64,000 nt of DNA from Prochlorococcus marinus str. MIT 0917 (GTDB lineage: Bacteria > Cyanobacteriota > Cyanobacteriia > PCC-6307 > Cyanobiaceae), in contig NZ_CP114784.1 of assembly GCF_027359575.1 (NCBI RefSeq), positions 1,611,819 to 1,675,818 on the forward strand, given 5' to 3'. Numbering within the stretch: position 1 is the first letter of the stretch; each line of letters begins with the position of its first letter. A model generated the notes under the pieces. The model searched no databases. It saw only the letters and a list, made by a program, of their open reading frames with translations, and was not told the origin of the DNA. Positions 35,754 through 45,958 of this stretch are shown one piece after another. The position numbers and the translations under genes were made by a program.

Positions 35754-37760
35754 TTGGCGGCGAAGAGAAAATATCTATTTGCTATAAACCTTGGACTGCT
35801 GGGGTTTGGCATCTTACTGTCTTTATTTGAGACCTCTAGAGGAAAGGAGCCTTTTCTCCAAAAATCCCTTAAATACAAAAATCACAATTTTTCTATAGGT
35901 AATTTAGGCGAAACCTATAAAAATGCACCTATTAGAAGATTAGAACATAATGATGTTACATCTTTAACTCTTAAGATCTTTGCTGATAAGCAATATGATT
36001 ACGATCAAAATATTTATTTAGCTGAGGGTAATGTCAAGGCTCTAATAAATGGTGGAATTTTAAGATCTGACTTATTAAGTTATGATAAATCAACAGGTAT
36101 TTTATTTGCCGAGGGTGATATTAGATTCAGAAAGGGGGAACAATATTTTATGGCTAAAGAATTTAAATTTAATTTATTAAATAAACAAGGAATTATTAAA
36201 GATGTATACGGGATTTTAGATGTAAGAAATGTATTAAATGATTTAAAAATTGATGCTAGTTCAAATAAGATTAAATCTAGAAATATAACTAGTTATAAAG
36301 GAAAAAATACTTATGATGATGGAATAGAATTTGCTTTTGGAAATATAAAATTACTAGAAAATAAAGTTACGAGATCTAATAAGTCGATAGGTTCAATAAA
36401 TAATTGGAGATTTAAATCTAATTTAATAAATATTGAGGAGAGTGGATGGAGCTCTAATAGAATTATTTTTACGAATGATCCATTTGACCCTCATCAAATC
36501 TCTTTTGAGGGGATTGATGTTATCGCAGAAGAAGATGATGATGGTACATTACTTATTACAAGTTCTAAAACTAATTTAATTCTTGAGAATAGAACAAAGA
36601 TTTTTTTAGGTAAAAGAATCTTTGGCGATAAAAAGAAAAAGAAAAGTAAATTCAAATTTATATTTGATGGTAAAGATCGTGATGGATTAGTTTTGGCAAG
36701 AAGAATTAATACCAAAACTATTAATAATATAGAACTTGACTTTCAACCTCAGTTTTTAATTAATAGAGCTATTTTAGGTAAAACTTATAGTTATGAAAAT
36801 AGTCAGAATAAAAATATAAAATTTTCTGATCTATTTGGTTTGAATATAAAGCTAAAAGCAATTAATAAAAATTGGAGCTTAGAAAGTCAAAATGATTTAA
36901 GTACATTGAATAATTCTAGATTCTTCAGTGGCTTAAGGCATTCAAGTTCTTTCAGAAGGTATTTTAGAATGCCTATTTTAGAAGACTCAAATTTTAATGT
37001 TTTTACCACTTATAGATCTAGAGCTTGGAATGGAACAATTGGTGAAACAGAGATTAAATCTGCATTTGGAGGCTTTATTGAAAAGACTAAGTTTTTTAAA
37101 ACTGTTGACGTGAAAAATAACTTAAATATTCGAATAGGATCCGCTAAATATGAGGCAGAAAAATTGGAGAATAGTGAAATAATTAGTCTTTGGCGTTCTA
37201 GTATTTTTGCTTCTTTATTTAGTGAATATTCAATTTGGAAGAGTAATCCAAAAAATCTTGATAAAAAGAATGAGTTGCTTTTATCTCCTGTTTTAATTAA
37301 TCCTGAATTAGTATTCAGAACTAATATTAATTCAGCCTATTTTAATTATGATAATGTTAGCGATCAAGGCTTCCTTCAGCTTAGTCTTGGTCCTGAAATT
37401 AGACTAGGAACTTTAGAGAGAAATTTTCTTGATTATACAAAAATCTCGGTTATGCCAGGTGTGAAAATTAAGTTTGGAAATAGTCCATTTAAGTTTGATA
37501 ACGCTATTGATTTGAAAACGCTAAGTATAAGTTTAATGCAACAAGTGTATGGACCTTTAATGTTTGATGTGGTATCTAATTTAAATATTGATAATGGTTC
37601 GAAAAATTATGGAGAATATTTTGATACAAAGTTAGGCCTTTTATTGCATCAAAGATCTTACGAATGTGGAATTTACTATCATCCCAATAATGATGCCGGA
37701 GGAATATATTTCCGTATAAATGGGTTTAAATTTGGTAATTCTGTAAATCCAGTATTTTAG
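35754..37760 (+). CDS. LptD/OstA-like outer-membrane protein (DUF3769 type)
   Basis: A 668-residue protein starting at TTG 35754. It has a hydrophobic signal segment (about residues 6-24), then an OstA-like region with repeating strands (YLAEGNVKALINGGILRSDLLS, GILFAEGDIRFRKGEQYFMA). A long C-terminal half rich in alternating polar and hydrophobic strands ends in a typical barrel strand (GGIYFRINGFKFGNSVNPVF, with terminal Phe). Cyanobacterial DUF3769 proteins are LptD relatives thought to insert LPS into the outer membrane. It is extremely Asn/Lys/Ile-rich. Converges with leuD after 5 bp. Confidence 0.78.
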   Translation: MAAKRKYLFAINLGLLGFGILLSLFETSRGKEPFLQKSLKYKNHNFSIGNLGETYKNAPIRRLEHNDVTSLTLKIFADKQYDYDQNIYLAEGNVKALINGGILRSDLLSYDKSTGILFAEGDIRFRKGEQYFMAKEFKFNLLNKQGIIKDVYGILDVRNVLNDLKIDASSNKIKSRNITSYKGKNTYDDGIEFAFGNIKLLENKVTRSNKSIGSINNWRFKSNLINIEESGWSSNRIIFTNDPFDPHQISFEGIDVIAEEDDDGTLLITSSKTNLILENRTKIFLGKRIFGDKKKKKSKFKFIFDGKDRDGLVLARRINTKTINNIELDFQPQFLINRAILGKTYSYENSQNKNIKFSDLFGLNIKLKAINKNWSLESQNDLSTLNNSRFFSGLRHSSSFRRYFRMPILEDSNFNVFTTYRSRAWNGTIGETEIKSAFGGFIEKTKFFKTVDVKNNLNIRIGSAKYEAEKLENSEIISLWRSSIFASLFSEYSIWKSNPKNLDKKNELLLSPVLINPELVFRTNINSAYFNYDNVSDQGFLQLSLGPEIRLGTLERNFLDYTKISVMPGVKIKFGNSPFKFDNAIDLKTLSISLMQQVYGPLMFDVVSNLNIDNGSKNYGEYFDTKLGLLLHQRSYECGIYYHPNNDAGGIYFRINGFKFGNSVNPVF

Positions 37761-37765
37761 ATTTC

Positions 37766-38377
37766 TTATTTGAAATTATTTAAATAAGGTAGATTTTTGA
37801 CTGTATTATTGATTTTTTCCTCTGCATCTAATAGTTGAGAAGTGGCATCCCATTTCCCTGAATAAAGCATTTTGTACGCTCCTCCTTCCAGATCGAGTCT
37901 AAAGCTTTCTTTTTGATTGGAAATTGAAAGTTCCTTAAGATTAAAATCCCAAATTTGATTGGAGTTCTCATTAACTAGGTTTTGTAATTTAGTGATTTCT
38001 TGTTTTGAAGCCGTCATACAAGGTATGCCAAGTGCAAGACAATTCCCAAAGAAAATTTCGGCAAAGCTTTCACCAATAATTAATCTAATTCCCCATCTCA
38101 TAAGAGCCTGTGGGGCATGTTCGCGACTTGAACCACAGCCGAAATTATCATTAACAACAAGAATATTGCTTCCTTGATTCTGGTCTAGATCAAAGGGGTG
38201 TTTGCCTTGTAGTTCTTTTCTGTCATCTGCAAAGACTTGTTCTCCTAATGAGGAAAAACTTACACATTTGAGAAATCTTGCTGGAATAATTCTGTCAGTA
38301 TCAATGTCATCGCCTTTAATTACCAAGCTGCGGCCTGTAATTGCGTTGATTTCTCCTTTTGGGAATTCCTGTTTCAT
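37766..38377 (-). CDS. leuD: 3-isopropylmalate dehydratase small subunit
   Basis: The swivel subunit of isopropylmalate isomerase in leucine synthesis. The 203-residue protein has GRSLVIKGDDIDTDRIIPARF near the start and NFGCGSSREHAPQALMRWGI in the middle, both diagnostic. 24 bp after leuC on the reverse strand, so the two subunits are coexpressed. Confidence 0.97.
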   Translation of the reverse strand: MKQEFPKGEINAITGRSLVIKGDDIDTDRIIPARFLKCVSFSSLGEQVFADDRKELQGKHPFDLDQNQGSNILVVNDNFGCGSSREHAPQALMRWGIRLIIGESFAEIFFGNCLALGIPCMTASKQEITKLQNLVNENSNQIWDFNLKELSISNQKESFRLDLEGGAYKMLYSGKWDATSQLLDAEEKINNTVKNLPYLNNFK

Positions 38378-38401
38378 TGATGGATAACGTTATTTGTAGT
38401 T

Positions 38402-39811
38402 TTATTCTTTTAGTAATTTTCTTACATCCGTAACCTTCCCATTGATTGCAGCAGCAGCAACCATTGCTGGACTCATCAATAAGGTTCTTCCATTTGCAGA
38501 CCCTTGCCTCCCTTTGAAATTTCGATTACTTGAGCTAGCGCTTATTTGTCTTCCTTCTAACTTGTCTGGATTCATTGCTAGGCACATTGAACAACCTGGT
38601 TCTCTCCATTCAAAACCTGCTGTAAGGAAAATTTTATCTATTCCTTTTTGCTTGGCCTCTTTAGCAACCTTTTGGGAACCGGGTACGACAAAAGCTCTAA
38701 TTCCATCAGAGACTTTCCTACCTTTAACAATTTTTGATGCCTCTTGGAGATCACTTAACCTTCCATTCGTACAGCTACCTATAAAGCAAACATCAATTGA
38801 TGTTCCTTCTATAGGTTGGTCTGCTTCTAAATTCATGTATTTGCATGCATCTTTAGCTATTTGTTGTTCATTTTTTGGTAGTAATTTAGGATTTGGTATT
38901 TTTTCTTTGATTGAAATACCTTGGCCAGGAGTTATACCCCAAGTGACCGTGGGTTCTATAGATGATCCATCTACTTTAATCTCATCATCAAATTTGGCTT
39001 TTGAATCACTAACTAAACTTTTCCACCACTTAATAGCGTTATCCCATTCTTGACCTTTGGGAGAATACTCTTTCCCTTTAAGATATTCAAAAGTAGTTTC
39101 ATCTGGATTGATATATCCACATCTTGCACCCCCTTCAATGGCCATATTGCATATGGTCATTCTTCCTTCCATTGAAAGTTTTTCTATGGCAGGGCCAGCA
39201 AATTCATAGGCAAATCCGACTCCTCCTTTGACTCCAAGCAAACGGATGATGTGAAGAATAAGGTCTTTTGCATAAACTCCCTTTTGCAATGAACCATCTA
39301 CCCATATTCTTCTTACTTTTAATTTTTTCATCGCCAAACTTTGACTTGCCAAAACATCTCGAACTTGACTTGTTCCAATGCCAAATGCAATTGCTCCAAA
39401 TGCTCCATGCGTTGAGGTATGTGAATCTCCGCAAGCTACCGTCATCCCAGGTTGGGTTAGTCCTAATTCGGGAGCCATAACATGAACTATGCCTTGGGAA
39501 TTGCTTCCAATTCCATGAAATTTTATTCCATATGTTTTGCAATTTTTTTCTAAAGTAACCAGCATTTCCTCTGCGAGAGGATCACTAAAAGGACGCTTCT
39601 GATTTAATGTTGGAACTATATGATCGACAGTAGCAACTGTTAGATGAGGGAATTTTACTTCAAGATTTTTTTCATTAAGAGCAGAGAATGCTTGTGGGCT
39701 TGTAACTTCGTGAATTAAATGAAGACCAACAAAAAGTTGCGTTGATCCTCCAGGTAGCTCTTTCACCTGATGGAAGTTCCAAACTTTGTCGTAGAGGGTT
39801 CCAGAACTCAA
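38402..39811 (-). CDS. leuC: 3-isopropylmalate dehydratase large subunit
   Basis: Aconitase-family catalytic subunit with a [4Fe-4S] cluster. In 469 residues the cluster cysteines are in [14 protein letters not shown] and [33 protein letters not shown] carries catalytic residues. It interconverts 2- and 3-isopropylmalate together with LeuD, encoded immediately downstream. 23 bp downstream of cinA. Confidence 0.97.
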   Translation of the reverse strand: MSSGTLYDKVWNFHQVKELPGGSTQLFVGLHLIHEVTSPQAFSALNEKNLEVKFPHLTVATVDHIVPTLNQKRPFSDPLAEEMLVTLEKNCKTYGIKFHGIGSNSQGIVHVMAPELGLTQPGMTVACGDSHTSTHGAFGAIAFGIGTSQVRDVLASQSLAMKKLKVRRIWVDGSLQKGVYAKDLILHIIRLLGVKGGVGFAYEFAGPAIEKLSMEGRMTICNMAIEGGARCGYINPDETTFEYLKGKEYSPKGQEWDNAIKWWKSLVSDSKAKFDDEIKVDGSSIEPTVTWGITPGQGISIKEKIPNPKLLPKNEQQIAKDACKYMNLEADQPIEGTSIDVCFIGSCTNGRLSDLQEASKIVKGRKVSDGIRAFVVPGSQKVAKEAKQKGIDKIFLTAGFEWREPGCSMCLAMNPDKLEGRQISASSSNRNFKGRQGSANGRTLLMSPAMVAAAAINGKVTDVRKLLKE

Positions 39812-39834
39812 CTGTCAAATCCAACAATTAGGAC

Positions 39835-41127
39835 TTAGTTGTCCATGATTATAGATAAACGTAATCTATCAAGAGCATTTAAAACGCTTAATTTTTGAAT
39901 ATCTTCTCTTGTCTTATTAGATCCAAATCTTTCCTCCCATGTGATGAGAGCCTTTGGACCCTTAATACAAAAATTGACTAGACCAACTGGTTTTGATTTG
40001 TCTCCTCCTGTCGGCCCTGCAATGCCACTGACAGATATTGCCCAGTTAACTTTGAATTTTTTTTGAACACCTTCTGCCATTGATTCAACTACTGGCTTTG
40101 AGACTGCACCATAGGTATTAATTAATTCCTCAGGTACACCTAATATTCTTTGCTTGATCAAATTGTTGTATGCAATAACACCTCCATGGAAAATTTTTGA
40201 AGATCCAGGAATTTTTGTAAGTTGATATCCTATTCCTCCTCCGGTGCATGATTCTGCAACAGCAATTGTTTCTTTTCTTTTCAGCAATAATTTAAATACT
40301 ATTTCTTCAAGAGTTACATTATCTACCCCAAAGCATTTTAATCCTGTGATTTGAGTTAGCTCTTTTTCAATGGGTTGTATCAATTTATTAGTTTCTTCTA
40401 AATTATCTCCATTTGCTGTAATGCGTACCTTTACTTCTCCGGTGCTTGCATAAGTAGCAACAGTAGGGTTTTTTGCTTTAAGTAAATGTGTGATTTTGTC
40501 AGCTAGTAATGATTCACTTATACCCGCGAAATGTAAAACTTTGCTAGAGATAATTTTTTTTGAGAAATTATTATTAATTAACCATTTCGCACCTTCGTTA
40601 ATCCACATTTCTTTTAATTCATTTGGAACTCCAGGGAAAGTAAGAATTGTAAAATTATTCTTTGGACTCCATATGATACCTGGTGCAGTGCCAGAGTAAT
40701 TGTTTATTATTTTAGAACCTTTTGGAACTAAGGATTGCTTCTTTTGACTTTGAGATAATTTAAGATCCTTATTTCTTAATTTATTTTTCAAATCAATCAA
40801 AATATCATTTCTTTGTTCTAGTGGTGTGTTAAAAGTATCAGCAATTACCTGTGTTGTTATATCATCAGGTGTGGGTCCAAGACCACCAGTTGTTATTAGA
40901 ATTTCAGATCGATTAGATGCCTCAAGTATTGCTTCTTTTAATCTGGCGGAGTTGTCTCCGATAACGGTTTGTCTGAAATGTGGGATACCTAAAATTGCTA
41001 GTTGTTCAGCTATCCATTGCGAATTAGTATTAACAATATTTCCTAGAAGTATTTCACTTCCAATGCATAAGACCTCTGCTCCAAATTTATTTTTATGGTT
41101 AAGATTGATTTCTTTAAATGTTTTCAC
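39835..41127 (-). CDS. cinA: CinA-like protein (MoCF-type domain plus NMN amidohydrolase domain)
   Basis: A 430-residue two-domain protein. The N-terminal MoCF-type domain ([33 protein letters not shown]) is linked to ADP-ribose pyrophosphatase activity in homologues. The C-terminal CinA domain ([30 protein letters not shown]) is an NMN deamidase in homologues and contains the catalytic Ser in AESCTGG. The pair suggests a nicotinamide-nucleotide recycling role. Its start overlaps glyA by 14 bp. Confidence 0.95.
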   Translation of the reverse strand: MKTFKEINLNHKNKFGAEVLCIGSEILLGNIVNTNSQWIAEQLAILGIPHFRQTVIGDNSARLKEAILEASNRSEILITTGGLGPTPDDITTQVIADTFNTPLEQRNDILIDLKNKLRNKDLKLSQSQKKQSLVPKGSKIINNYSGTAPGIIWSPKNNFTILTFPGVPNELKEMWINEGAKWLINNNFSKKIISSKVLHFAGISESLLADKITHLLKAKNPTVATYASTGEVKVRITANGDNLEETNKLIQPIEKELTQITGLKCFGVDNVTLEEIVFKLLLKRKETIAVAESCTGGGIGYQLTKIPGSSKIFHGGVIAYNNLIKQRILGVPEELINTYGAVSKPVVESMAEGVQKKFKVNWAISVSGIAGPTGGDKSKPVGLVNFCIKGPKALITWEERFGSNKTREDIQKLSVLNALDRLRLSIIMDN

Positions 41128-42370
41128 TATATAAAGGAAACTTATTGCAAAGTTCAGATACTTTTTTGATTGATTCTTCCTTTATTTTTTCATCGTTAGG
41201 GTTAAGCAGTCTATCTGCGATGATATCCCCAACATCCTTAAAGGCTTGTTCATCAAAACCCCTAGTCGTAAGAGCTGCTGAACCTAGCCTTAGCCCACTA
41301 GTAACAAATGGGGATTCGGGGTCAAAAGGTACAGTATTTTTGTTTGCGGTTATTTTGATATCACTAACCAACTGATCAGCAACTTTGCCTGTCATACCAA
41401 TACTTCTCAGGTCAAGAAGAACAATATGATTATCAGTACCTTTGCTTACAATAGAAATACCTCTTTTTTGCAGTTGATTGGAAAGAACTTGTGCATTTGA
41501 GATTACTCTTTGGCTGTAGAGCTTGAATGCGGATTCAGAAGCTTCTTTGAATGCCACAGCCTTGGCAGCTATTACATGTTCTAAAGGACCTCCTTGGGTG
41601 CCTGGGAATACTGCCTTATCAAGCTTTTTCCCAAGCTCCTCATCTTTTGAGAGAATTAGTCCTCCCCTTGGCCCTCTTAGAGTTTTGTGAGTGGTTGTAG
41701 TAACTACATCACAATATGGTATTGGACTTGGGTGAAGACCACTTGCCACTAAACCAGCGATATGAGCAATATCAGCCAATAAAAAAGCCTTGACTTCGTC
41801 AGCTATTGATCTAAAAGCTTGGAAGTCAATTGTTCTTGGATACGCAGAGAATCCACAGATAATTAGTTTTGGTTGATTTTCAATTGCTTTTTTTCTAATT
41901 GCATCCATATCGAGCCTTTCAGTCGTTTTATCAACTTCGTAGTGGCATGTCTTAAACCATTTGCCACTGACATTGACAGGTGAACCATGAGTGAGGTGAC
42001 CACCATGAGAAAGGTCCATTCCCATTATTGTGTCACCTGGCTTAAGAAGGCTTAGGAAAACTGCAAAGTTTGCTTGTGCTCCACTGTGTGGTTGGACATT
42101 TGCCCAGTTAGCACCAAAAAGGTTTTTTGCTCTATCTATTGCTAATTGCTCAATTCCATCAATGTACTCACATCCTCCGTAATAACGTTTGTTGGGAAGA
42201 CCTTCAGCATATTTATTTGTTAGGACTGATCCCTGAGCTTCCATTACTGCCTTTGAGGCGAAATTCTCACTTGCAATAAGTTCCAAATGAGTTTCTTGTC
42301 TTGATAATTCATTATTTATTAATTTCGCAATACTTGGATCACATTCCATCAAGGAAGATTTGATAGTCAC
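41114..42370 (-). CDS. glyA: Serine hydroxymethyltransferase
   Basis: A PLP enzyme interconverting serine and glycine with tetrahydrofolate; source of one-carbon units. The 418-residue protein has the family N-terminus [20 protein letters not shown] and the lysine Schiff-base motif [16 protein letters not shown]. Reverse strand; its 3' end overlaps cinA and it lies about 100 bp downstream of tRNA-Arg. Confidence 0.98.
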   Translation of the reverse strand: MTIKSSLMECDPSIAKLINNELSRQETHLELIASENFASKAVMEAQGSVLTNKYAEGLPNKRYYGGCEYIDGIEQLAIDRAKNLFGANWANVQPHSGAQANFAVFLSLLKPGDTIMGMDLSHGGHLTHGSPVNVSGKWFKTCHYEVDKTTERLDMDAIRKKAIENQPKLIICGFSAYPRTIDFQAFRSIADEVKAFLLADIAHIAGLVASGLHPSPIPYCDVVTTTTHKTLRGPRGGLILSKDEELGKKLDKAVFPGTQGGPLEHVIAAKAVAFKEASESAFKLYSQRVISNAQVLSNQLQKRGISIVSKGTDNHIVLLDLRSIGMTGKVADQLVSDIKITANKNTVPFDPESPFVTSGLRLGSAALTTRGFDEQAFKDVGDIIADRLLNPNDEKIKEESIKKVSELCNKFPLYSENI

Positions 42371-42471
42371 TTTATTCTTTATTTTGATGTGATATTAGGC
42401 ATATGTTTAGTCTAATGAGAAAAAACCTTCTCTTATTTTCTGGTTATATATGGATTTACAAATTTTTTAAA

Positions 42472-42545
42472 CGCGCCTGGAGAGATTCGAACTCCCGACC
42501 CTCTGATCCGTAGTCAGATGCTCTAATCCGCTGAGCTACAGGCGC
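42472..42545 (-). tRNA. tRNA-Arg (anticodon ACG)
   Basis: A 74-nt class I tRNA on the reverse strand. The acceptor is GCGCCTG/CAGGCGC with discriminator G. The anticodon arm TCTGA-CTACGGA-TCAGA gives ACG (A34 probably inosine). The T arm is CGGGA-GTTCGAA-TCTCT with weak closing pairs. CCA is not encoded. It lies between glyA and the DUF3181-like gene. Confidence 0.96.
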
Positions 42546-42674
42546 ATAAAAAAACAATATCAGATTGACTCCCAAAGAATAGGGAAATATGTTTGTATCT
42601 ATCCCTTGAAAAATCATTATTTATATAGAAACCATCTCAATCTAAGGTCATTAATAATAGAAAAAAATTTTTTC

Positions 42675-42971
42675 ATGTCCACTTCTATCGATTCATCACA
42701 AATTAATGAGCTAGTGGTGTCAATAGCTGACAGATTATTTATTCAAGTTGGAAATTGGAACCTTTATCTAGGCGATGCAGGCCTTGCAAAGGACTTAGCT
42801 ATTGAATGTCAGGCTTACTTTGATCAAGGTGCAAATGTTGCAGCTAGCAAAGGTCTTGAAGGCATTCAAGTAAAACTTGGTGGGGGTAAAACTAGATTGC
42901 CATTATCAAAATTAATTCCACCAAATCAATTTTTTGACCTTGAGGAGATTTTAGAACCCTATTGCAGATAA
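42675..42971 (+). CDS. Small cyanobacterial protein, DUF3181-like
   Basis: A 98-residue soluble protein. The start is the ATG at 42675 (MSTSIDSSQINELVVSIADR); an in-frame start 69 bp upstream adds only a lysine/leucine-rich extension. Recognisable stretches are FIQVGNWNLYLGDAGLAKDL and LPLSKLIPPNQFFDLEEIL, consistent with the small DUF3181 family. Function unknown. It is followed on the same strand by another small gene 40 bp on. Confidence 0.78.
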   Translation: MSTSIDSSQINELVVSIADRLFIQVGNWNLYLGDAGLAKDLAIECQAYFDQGANVAASKGLEGIQVKLGGGKTRLPLSKLIPPNQFFDLEEILEPYCR

Positions 42972-43011
42972 GATTTAATCAATTGCTTTGTTATTCTTGC
43001 TAATCATTCAG

Positions 43012-43260
43012 GTGACAAATGCTAGAGAGGTTGTAAGGCAGCGAATTGGTCGCTTAGGAGAAAGACTTATAGGCAAAGTTGCTGATGCTGATGCACAGGT
43101 TGAAAAGGAATTAATGAAAGAGATGGAAATAGCTTTTCAAGAGTTTGGTATTGAAGCAAGAATTCTCTCAGTCAGTGGAGTGAAAACTGATGAAATGAAC
43201 TGTTTAGAAATCCCACTTAAAGTTAGATCAGAAAAAGATGTTTTTCTTAAAGACGAATGA
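43012..43260 (+). CDS. Small conserved-looking protein of unknown function (82 aa)
   Basis: I do not recognise a named family. GTG at 43012 is chosen (MTNAREVVRQRIGRLGERLI); an upstream TTG at 42988 would add a hydrophobic octapeptide. The protein is helical and charged with one conserved-looking strand pair (ARILSVSGVKTDEMNCLEIP). Its stop codon overlaps the 3' end of murJ by 14 bp, convergent. Possibly cotranscribed with the DUF3181-like gene. Confidence 0.7.
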   Translation: MTNAREVVRQRIGRLGERLIGKVADADAQVEKELMKEMEIAFQEFGIEARILSVSGVKTDEMNCLEIPLKVRSEKDVFLKDE

Positions 43261-44854
43261 ATTTCTCTTTTAAAAACTTATTTAAAATATCAATATCATC
43301 AATTTTAAGAATAATTGCTAGATAATAGAATATAACAAGACTAATTCCAGATGACGTTATTATTTTAAATAATACATTAAAGAAATTATAGGGTAAAGAT
43401 ATTAATTTAAAAATAAAAAATGAGCTAATACCAGAAATTAAACCAATTAAAATTATTCTAAGGTTTTGAGATACTATTTTTAACAGTTTCAGGTTTTCTA
43501 GTTTATTGTTTAATTTTAATAGTAAAAGTATACAAGCAAATAAATTAACAAAAGTAGTTGAATATACTAACCCATTGACTCCTAAGTTGATTGGAGATAG
43601 TTCACCCCATGGACTAGTTCCTCCTATTAGATACCAGTCAAAGAATAAATTTAACAATATTGCTATAGTAGATATTTTAAATGGTGTTTTTGAATCTTCA
43701 ATACCATAAAATACTCTAACTAATAGATCTCTTAATAGATAAAAAGGCATACCTATTCCATATGCAATCAATAGTTTGCTTACAACATCTATAGCATTTT
43801 GATTAAATGAACCTCTGCCATAGATTAGTATTACTATTGGAGCAGACAGTGAAATGAATATTGAACCTAAAAATACCATCGAAGAAGAGGAAATGATTAA
43901 TCCTTGATGGATTTTTTTGATCAATTTTAAATGATTTTCTCGAGCTCTTAAGCTTACAAAAACGGGTAATAATGGAATTAAAATAGCATTTGATATTATT
44001 CCAAGAGGCGCTTGAACTAAGAAGTTTGCGTAACTTAGTGCAGCTGCAGCTCCAACTATTTTTGATGCAAAGAATAGATCAGTAAGAACATTGATTTGCA
44101 TCATTCCTGAAGAAAGTGACGCAGGGGCAATCATTTTCCAGGCTCTTTTTAGTTCTGAATATTGTGTTTGGATTGAGAAATTTATAGTAAATATTCCTTT
44201 CTTAATTAGAAAAGGTATTTGGATTAAATATTGAGATAGAGACCCTATAAATGTAGCCTTTGCAAGAATAACTCCTCCACCTAAATTTAATTTATATATA
44301 TCAGCTGAGGTTTCTTTGTTGATCCAAAAGTTTGATACAGCAATTATAATTATTAGACTTGAAAGTAATGGAGCTATAGAAGGGATGAAAAATTCTTTCT
44401 TTGCATTTAGAGATCCAAAACCTAGGCCTATTAGTCCAGATAAGAATATAATTGGAGACATTATTTTTAATTGAGAAGATGCTATCTCTTTGATCTCAGT
44501 AGTTAAACTTGGTCCAACTAAATTAATCAACAAGTCGGATGAAAAGAAAACAAATAAACTTATTATTAATAGTATTATCGATAAAATAGTATTGATTGAA
44601 GTTATAAATAATCTACTATCAACTTTGTTCTTGTCTGCTAATAGTGTAACCATTGAGTTATGTAATGGTCCATTAATGCCTCCTAAAAGAACTAAGAAAA
44701 ATCCAGGTATAATATAAGCATAATTATATGCATCATATGCAGCACTAATTCCAAAAGCACCAGCAATAACTAATTGCCTTGCCATCCCTCCAAATTTGCT
44801 TAATAAAGTTCCTAAACTTACGACGAAAGCAATTTCTTTGATTGTTTTCGTCAT
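43247..44854 (-). CDS. murJ: Lipid II flippase MurJ
   Basis: A MOP-superfamily flippase that moves lipid II outward for peptidoglycan assembly. The 535-residue polytopic protein has about 14 hydrophobic segments, the N-terminal LGTLLSKFGGMARQLVIAGAF and the family loop YGIGMPFYLLRDLLVRVFYG. Reverse strand; its 3' end overlaps the small 82-aa gene. Confidence 0.94.
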   Translation of the reverse strand: MTKTIKEIAFVVSLGTLLSKFGGMARQLVIAGAFGISAAYDAYNYAYIIPGFFLVLLGGINGPLHNSMVTLLADKNKVDSRLFITSINTILSIILLIISLFVFFSSDLLINLVGPSLTTEIKEIASSQLKIMSPIIFLSGLIGLGFGSLNAKKEFFIPSIAPLLSSLIIIIAVSNFWINKETSADIYKLNLGGGVILAKATFIGSLSQYLIQIPFLIKKGIFTINFSIQTQYSELKRAWKMIAPASLSSGMMQINVLTDLFFASKIVGAAAALSYANFLVQAPLGIISNAILIPLLPVFVSLRARENHLKLIKKIHQGLIISSSSMVFLGSIFISLSAPIVILIYGRGSFNQNAIDVVSKLLIAYGIGMPFYLLRDLLVRVFYGIEDSKTPFKISTIAILLNLFFDWYLIGGTSPWGELSPINLGVNGLVYSTTFVNLFACILLLLKLNNKLENLKLLKIVSQNLRIILIGLISGISSFFIFKLISLPYNFFNVLFKIITSSGISLVIFYYLAIILKIDDIDILNKFLKEKFIRL

Positions 44855-44929
44855 GTTAGATTTGAAAAAAAAGAGCTTTCATTTTCTTAGAATATTTTGT
44901 AGTTCTTGTATTAATTTGATGTTATTTAA

Positions 44930-45703
44930 GTGATTGAGATTGGGAAAACCATTATTAAGTTTCCACCTCTTGTAGAGGGAATCTTAATTAAGAGATACAA
45001 GAGGTTTTTGGCTGATGTTGAGTTGGCTGATGGTCAAATTGTTACCGCTCATTGTGCGAATACAGGACCAATGAAAGGGGTCTTGTGGCCTGGTGGTCGA
45101 GTCAGACTTAAGTACTGTCCTTCGCCTAAACGTAAATTAGATTGGTCTTGGGAGCAAGCTGAGGTGCCCAGTCATAATGAGTTGCGGAGGTGCTGGGTTG
45201 GTATCAATACATCTTTACCTAATAAATTGATTAGGAATTTGGTTGAGGCGAATGGTTTACAGAAGCAATTGGGTTTAATTGCAAATATCAAGCCCGAAGT
45301 TAAATATGGTTTAGAAGGTAAAAGCCGAATTGATTTATTACTGAGACCAGAAAAAGGAAATTCAGATAGTAGAAATATTTATATAGAGGTTAAAAATACA
45401 ACTTGGTGTGAAAAAACATTGGCTTTGTTCCCGGATACGGTAACTACAAGAGGTCAAAAACATTTGAAGGAGTTAATGAGTATTTGTACCAATTCAAGAG
45501 CAGTATTGATTCCCTGTATTAGTAGAAGTGATATGGAAATTTTTGCCCCTTGTGATTTGGCAGATCACTTGTATGGAAAATTATTTAGAGAGGCAATATC
45601 TAAGGGAGTAGAAGTTATTCCATGTGCATTTGGTTTCTTTGTAGACCATATAACTTGGGAAGGTATTAAACCCTTTAAGATGTCGCAAAAAAAAGTTTTC
45701 TAG
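44930..45703 (+). CDS. sfsA: SfsA family protein (sugar fermentation stimulation A)
   Basis: A 257-residue protein starting at GTG 44930. The family signatures are seen: FLADVELADGQIVTAHCANTG, SRIDLLL, YIEVKNTTW, and TTRGQKHLKELM with the catalytic-type acidic/Lys residues of a PD-(D/E)XK fold. SfsA was first described as a DNA-binding regulator in enterobacteria and later given nuclease-type annotation; its role in cyanobacteria is unknown. Upstream of the amt1 promoter region. Confidence 0.93.
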   Translation: MIEIGKTIIKFPPLVEGILIKRYKRFLADVELADGQIVTAHCANTGPMKGVLWPGGRVRLKYCPSPKRKLDWSWEQAEVPSHNELRRCWVGINTSLPNKLIRNLVEANGLQKQLGLIANIKPEVKYGLEGKSRIDLLLRPEKGNSDSRNIYIEVKNTTWCEKTLALFPDTVTTRGQKHLKELMSICTNSRAVLIPCISRSDMEIFAPCDLADHLYGKLFREAISKGVEVIPCAFGFFVDHITWEGIKPFKMSQKKVF

Positions 45704-45855
45704 AAAAAAATAGTTATGTATATCTATTTTGGCTAGTTGAACTAGTTTTTTATTTTGATTTTTAACTTTGAGATTTATATCGATTTGAAAATCTAATCAA
45801 TTCATATGAAAAATGTGTAAATAAGGACATATCTGTAGTGCCAAAGTCTTTTTTT

Positions 45856-45900
45856 GTATCAACACCTACATCTTTTAAGTATCAGTTGCATTCATATTAT
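45856..45900 (+). promoter_or_regulatory. NtcA-type promoter of amt1
   Basis: A perfect NtcA palindrome GTA-TCAACACC-TAC (45856-45869) is followed after 25 bases by TATTAT (45895-45900), a good -10 hexamer. This is the layout of a class II NtcA-activated promoter, with the site centred near -44. amt1 is a classical NtcA target in cyanobacteria, and ntcA is in this window. The rest of the 255-bp gap from sfsA holds no gene. Confidence 0.75.
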
Positions 45901-45958
45901 TAATTGTATAAATTTTGGATTAACTATCCATTTCTTTTTTTCGAAGTAAGCATCATTT

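Noticed and set aside
38442-39053. 203-codon forward ORF opposite leuC
   Set aside because: Long because of codon bias on the opposite strand; leuC is unambiguous and the shadow has no family features.
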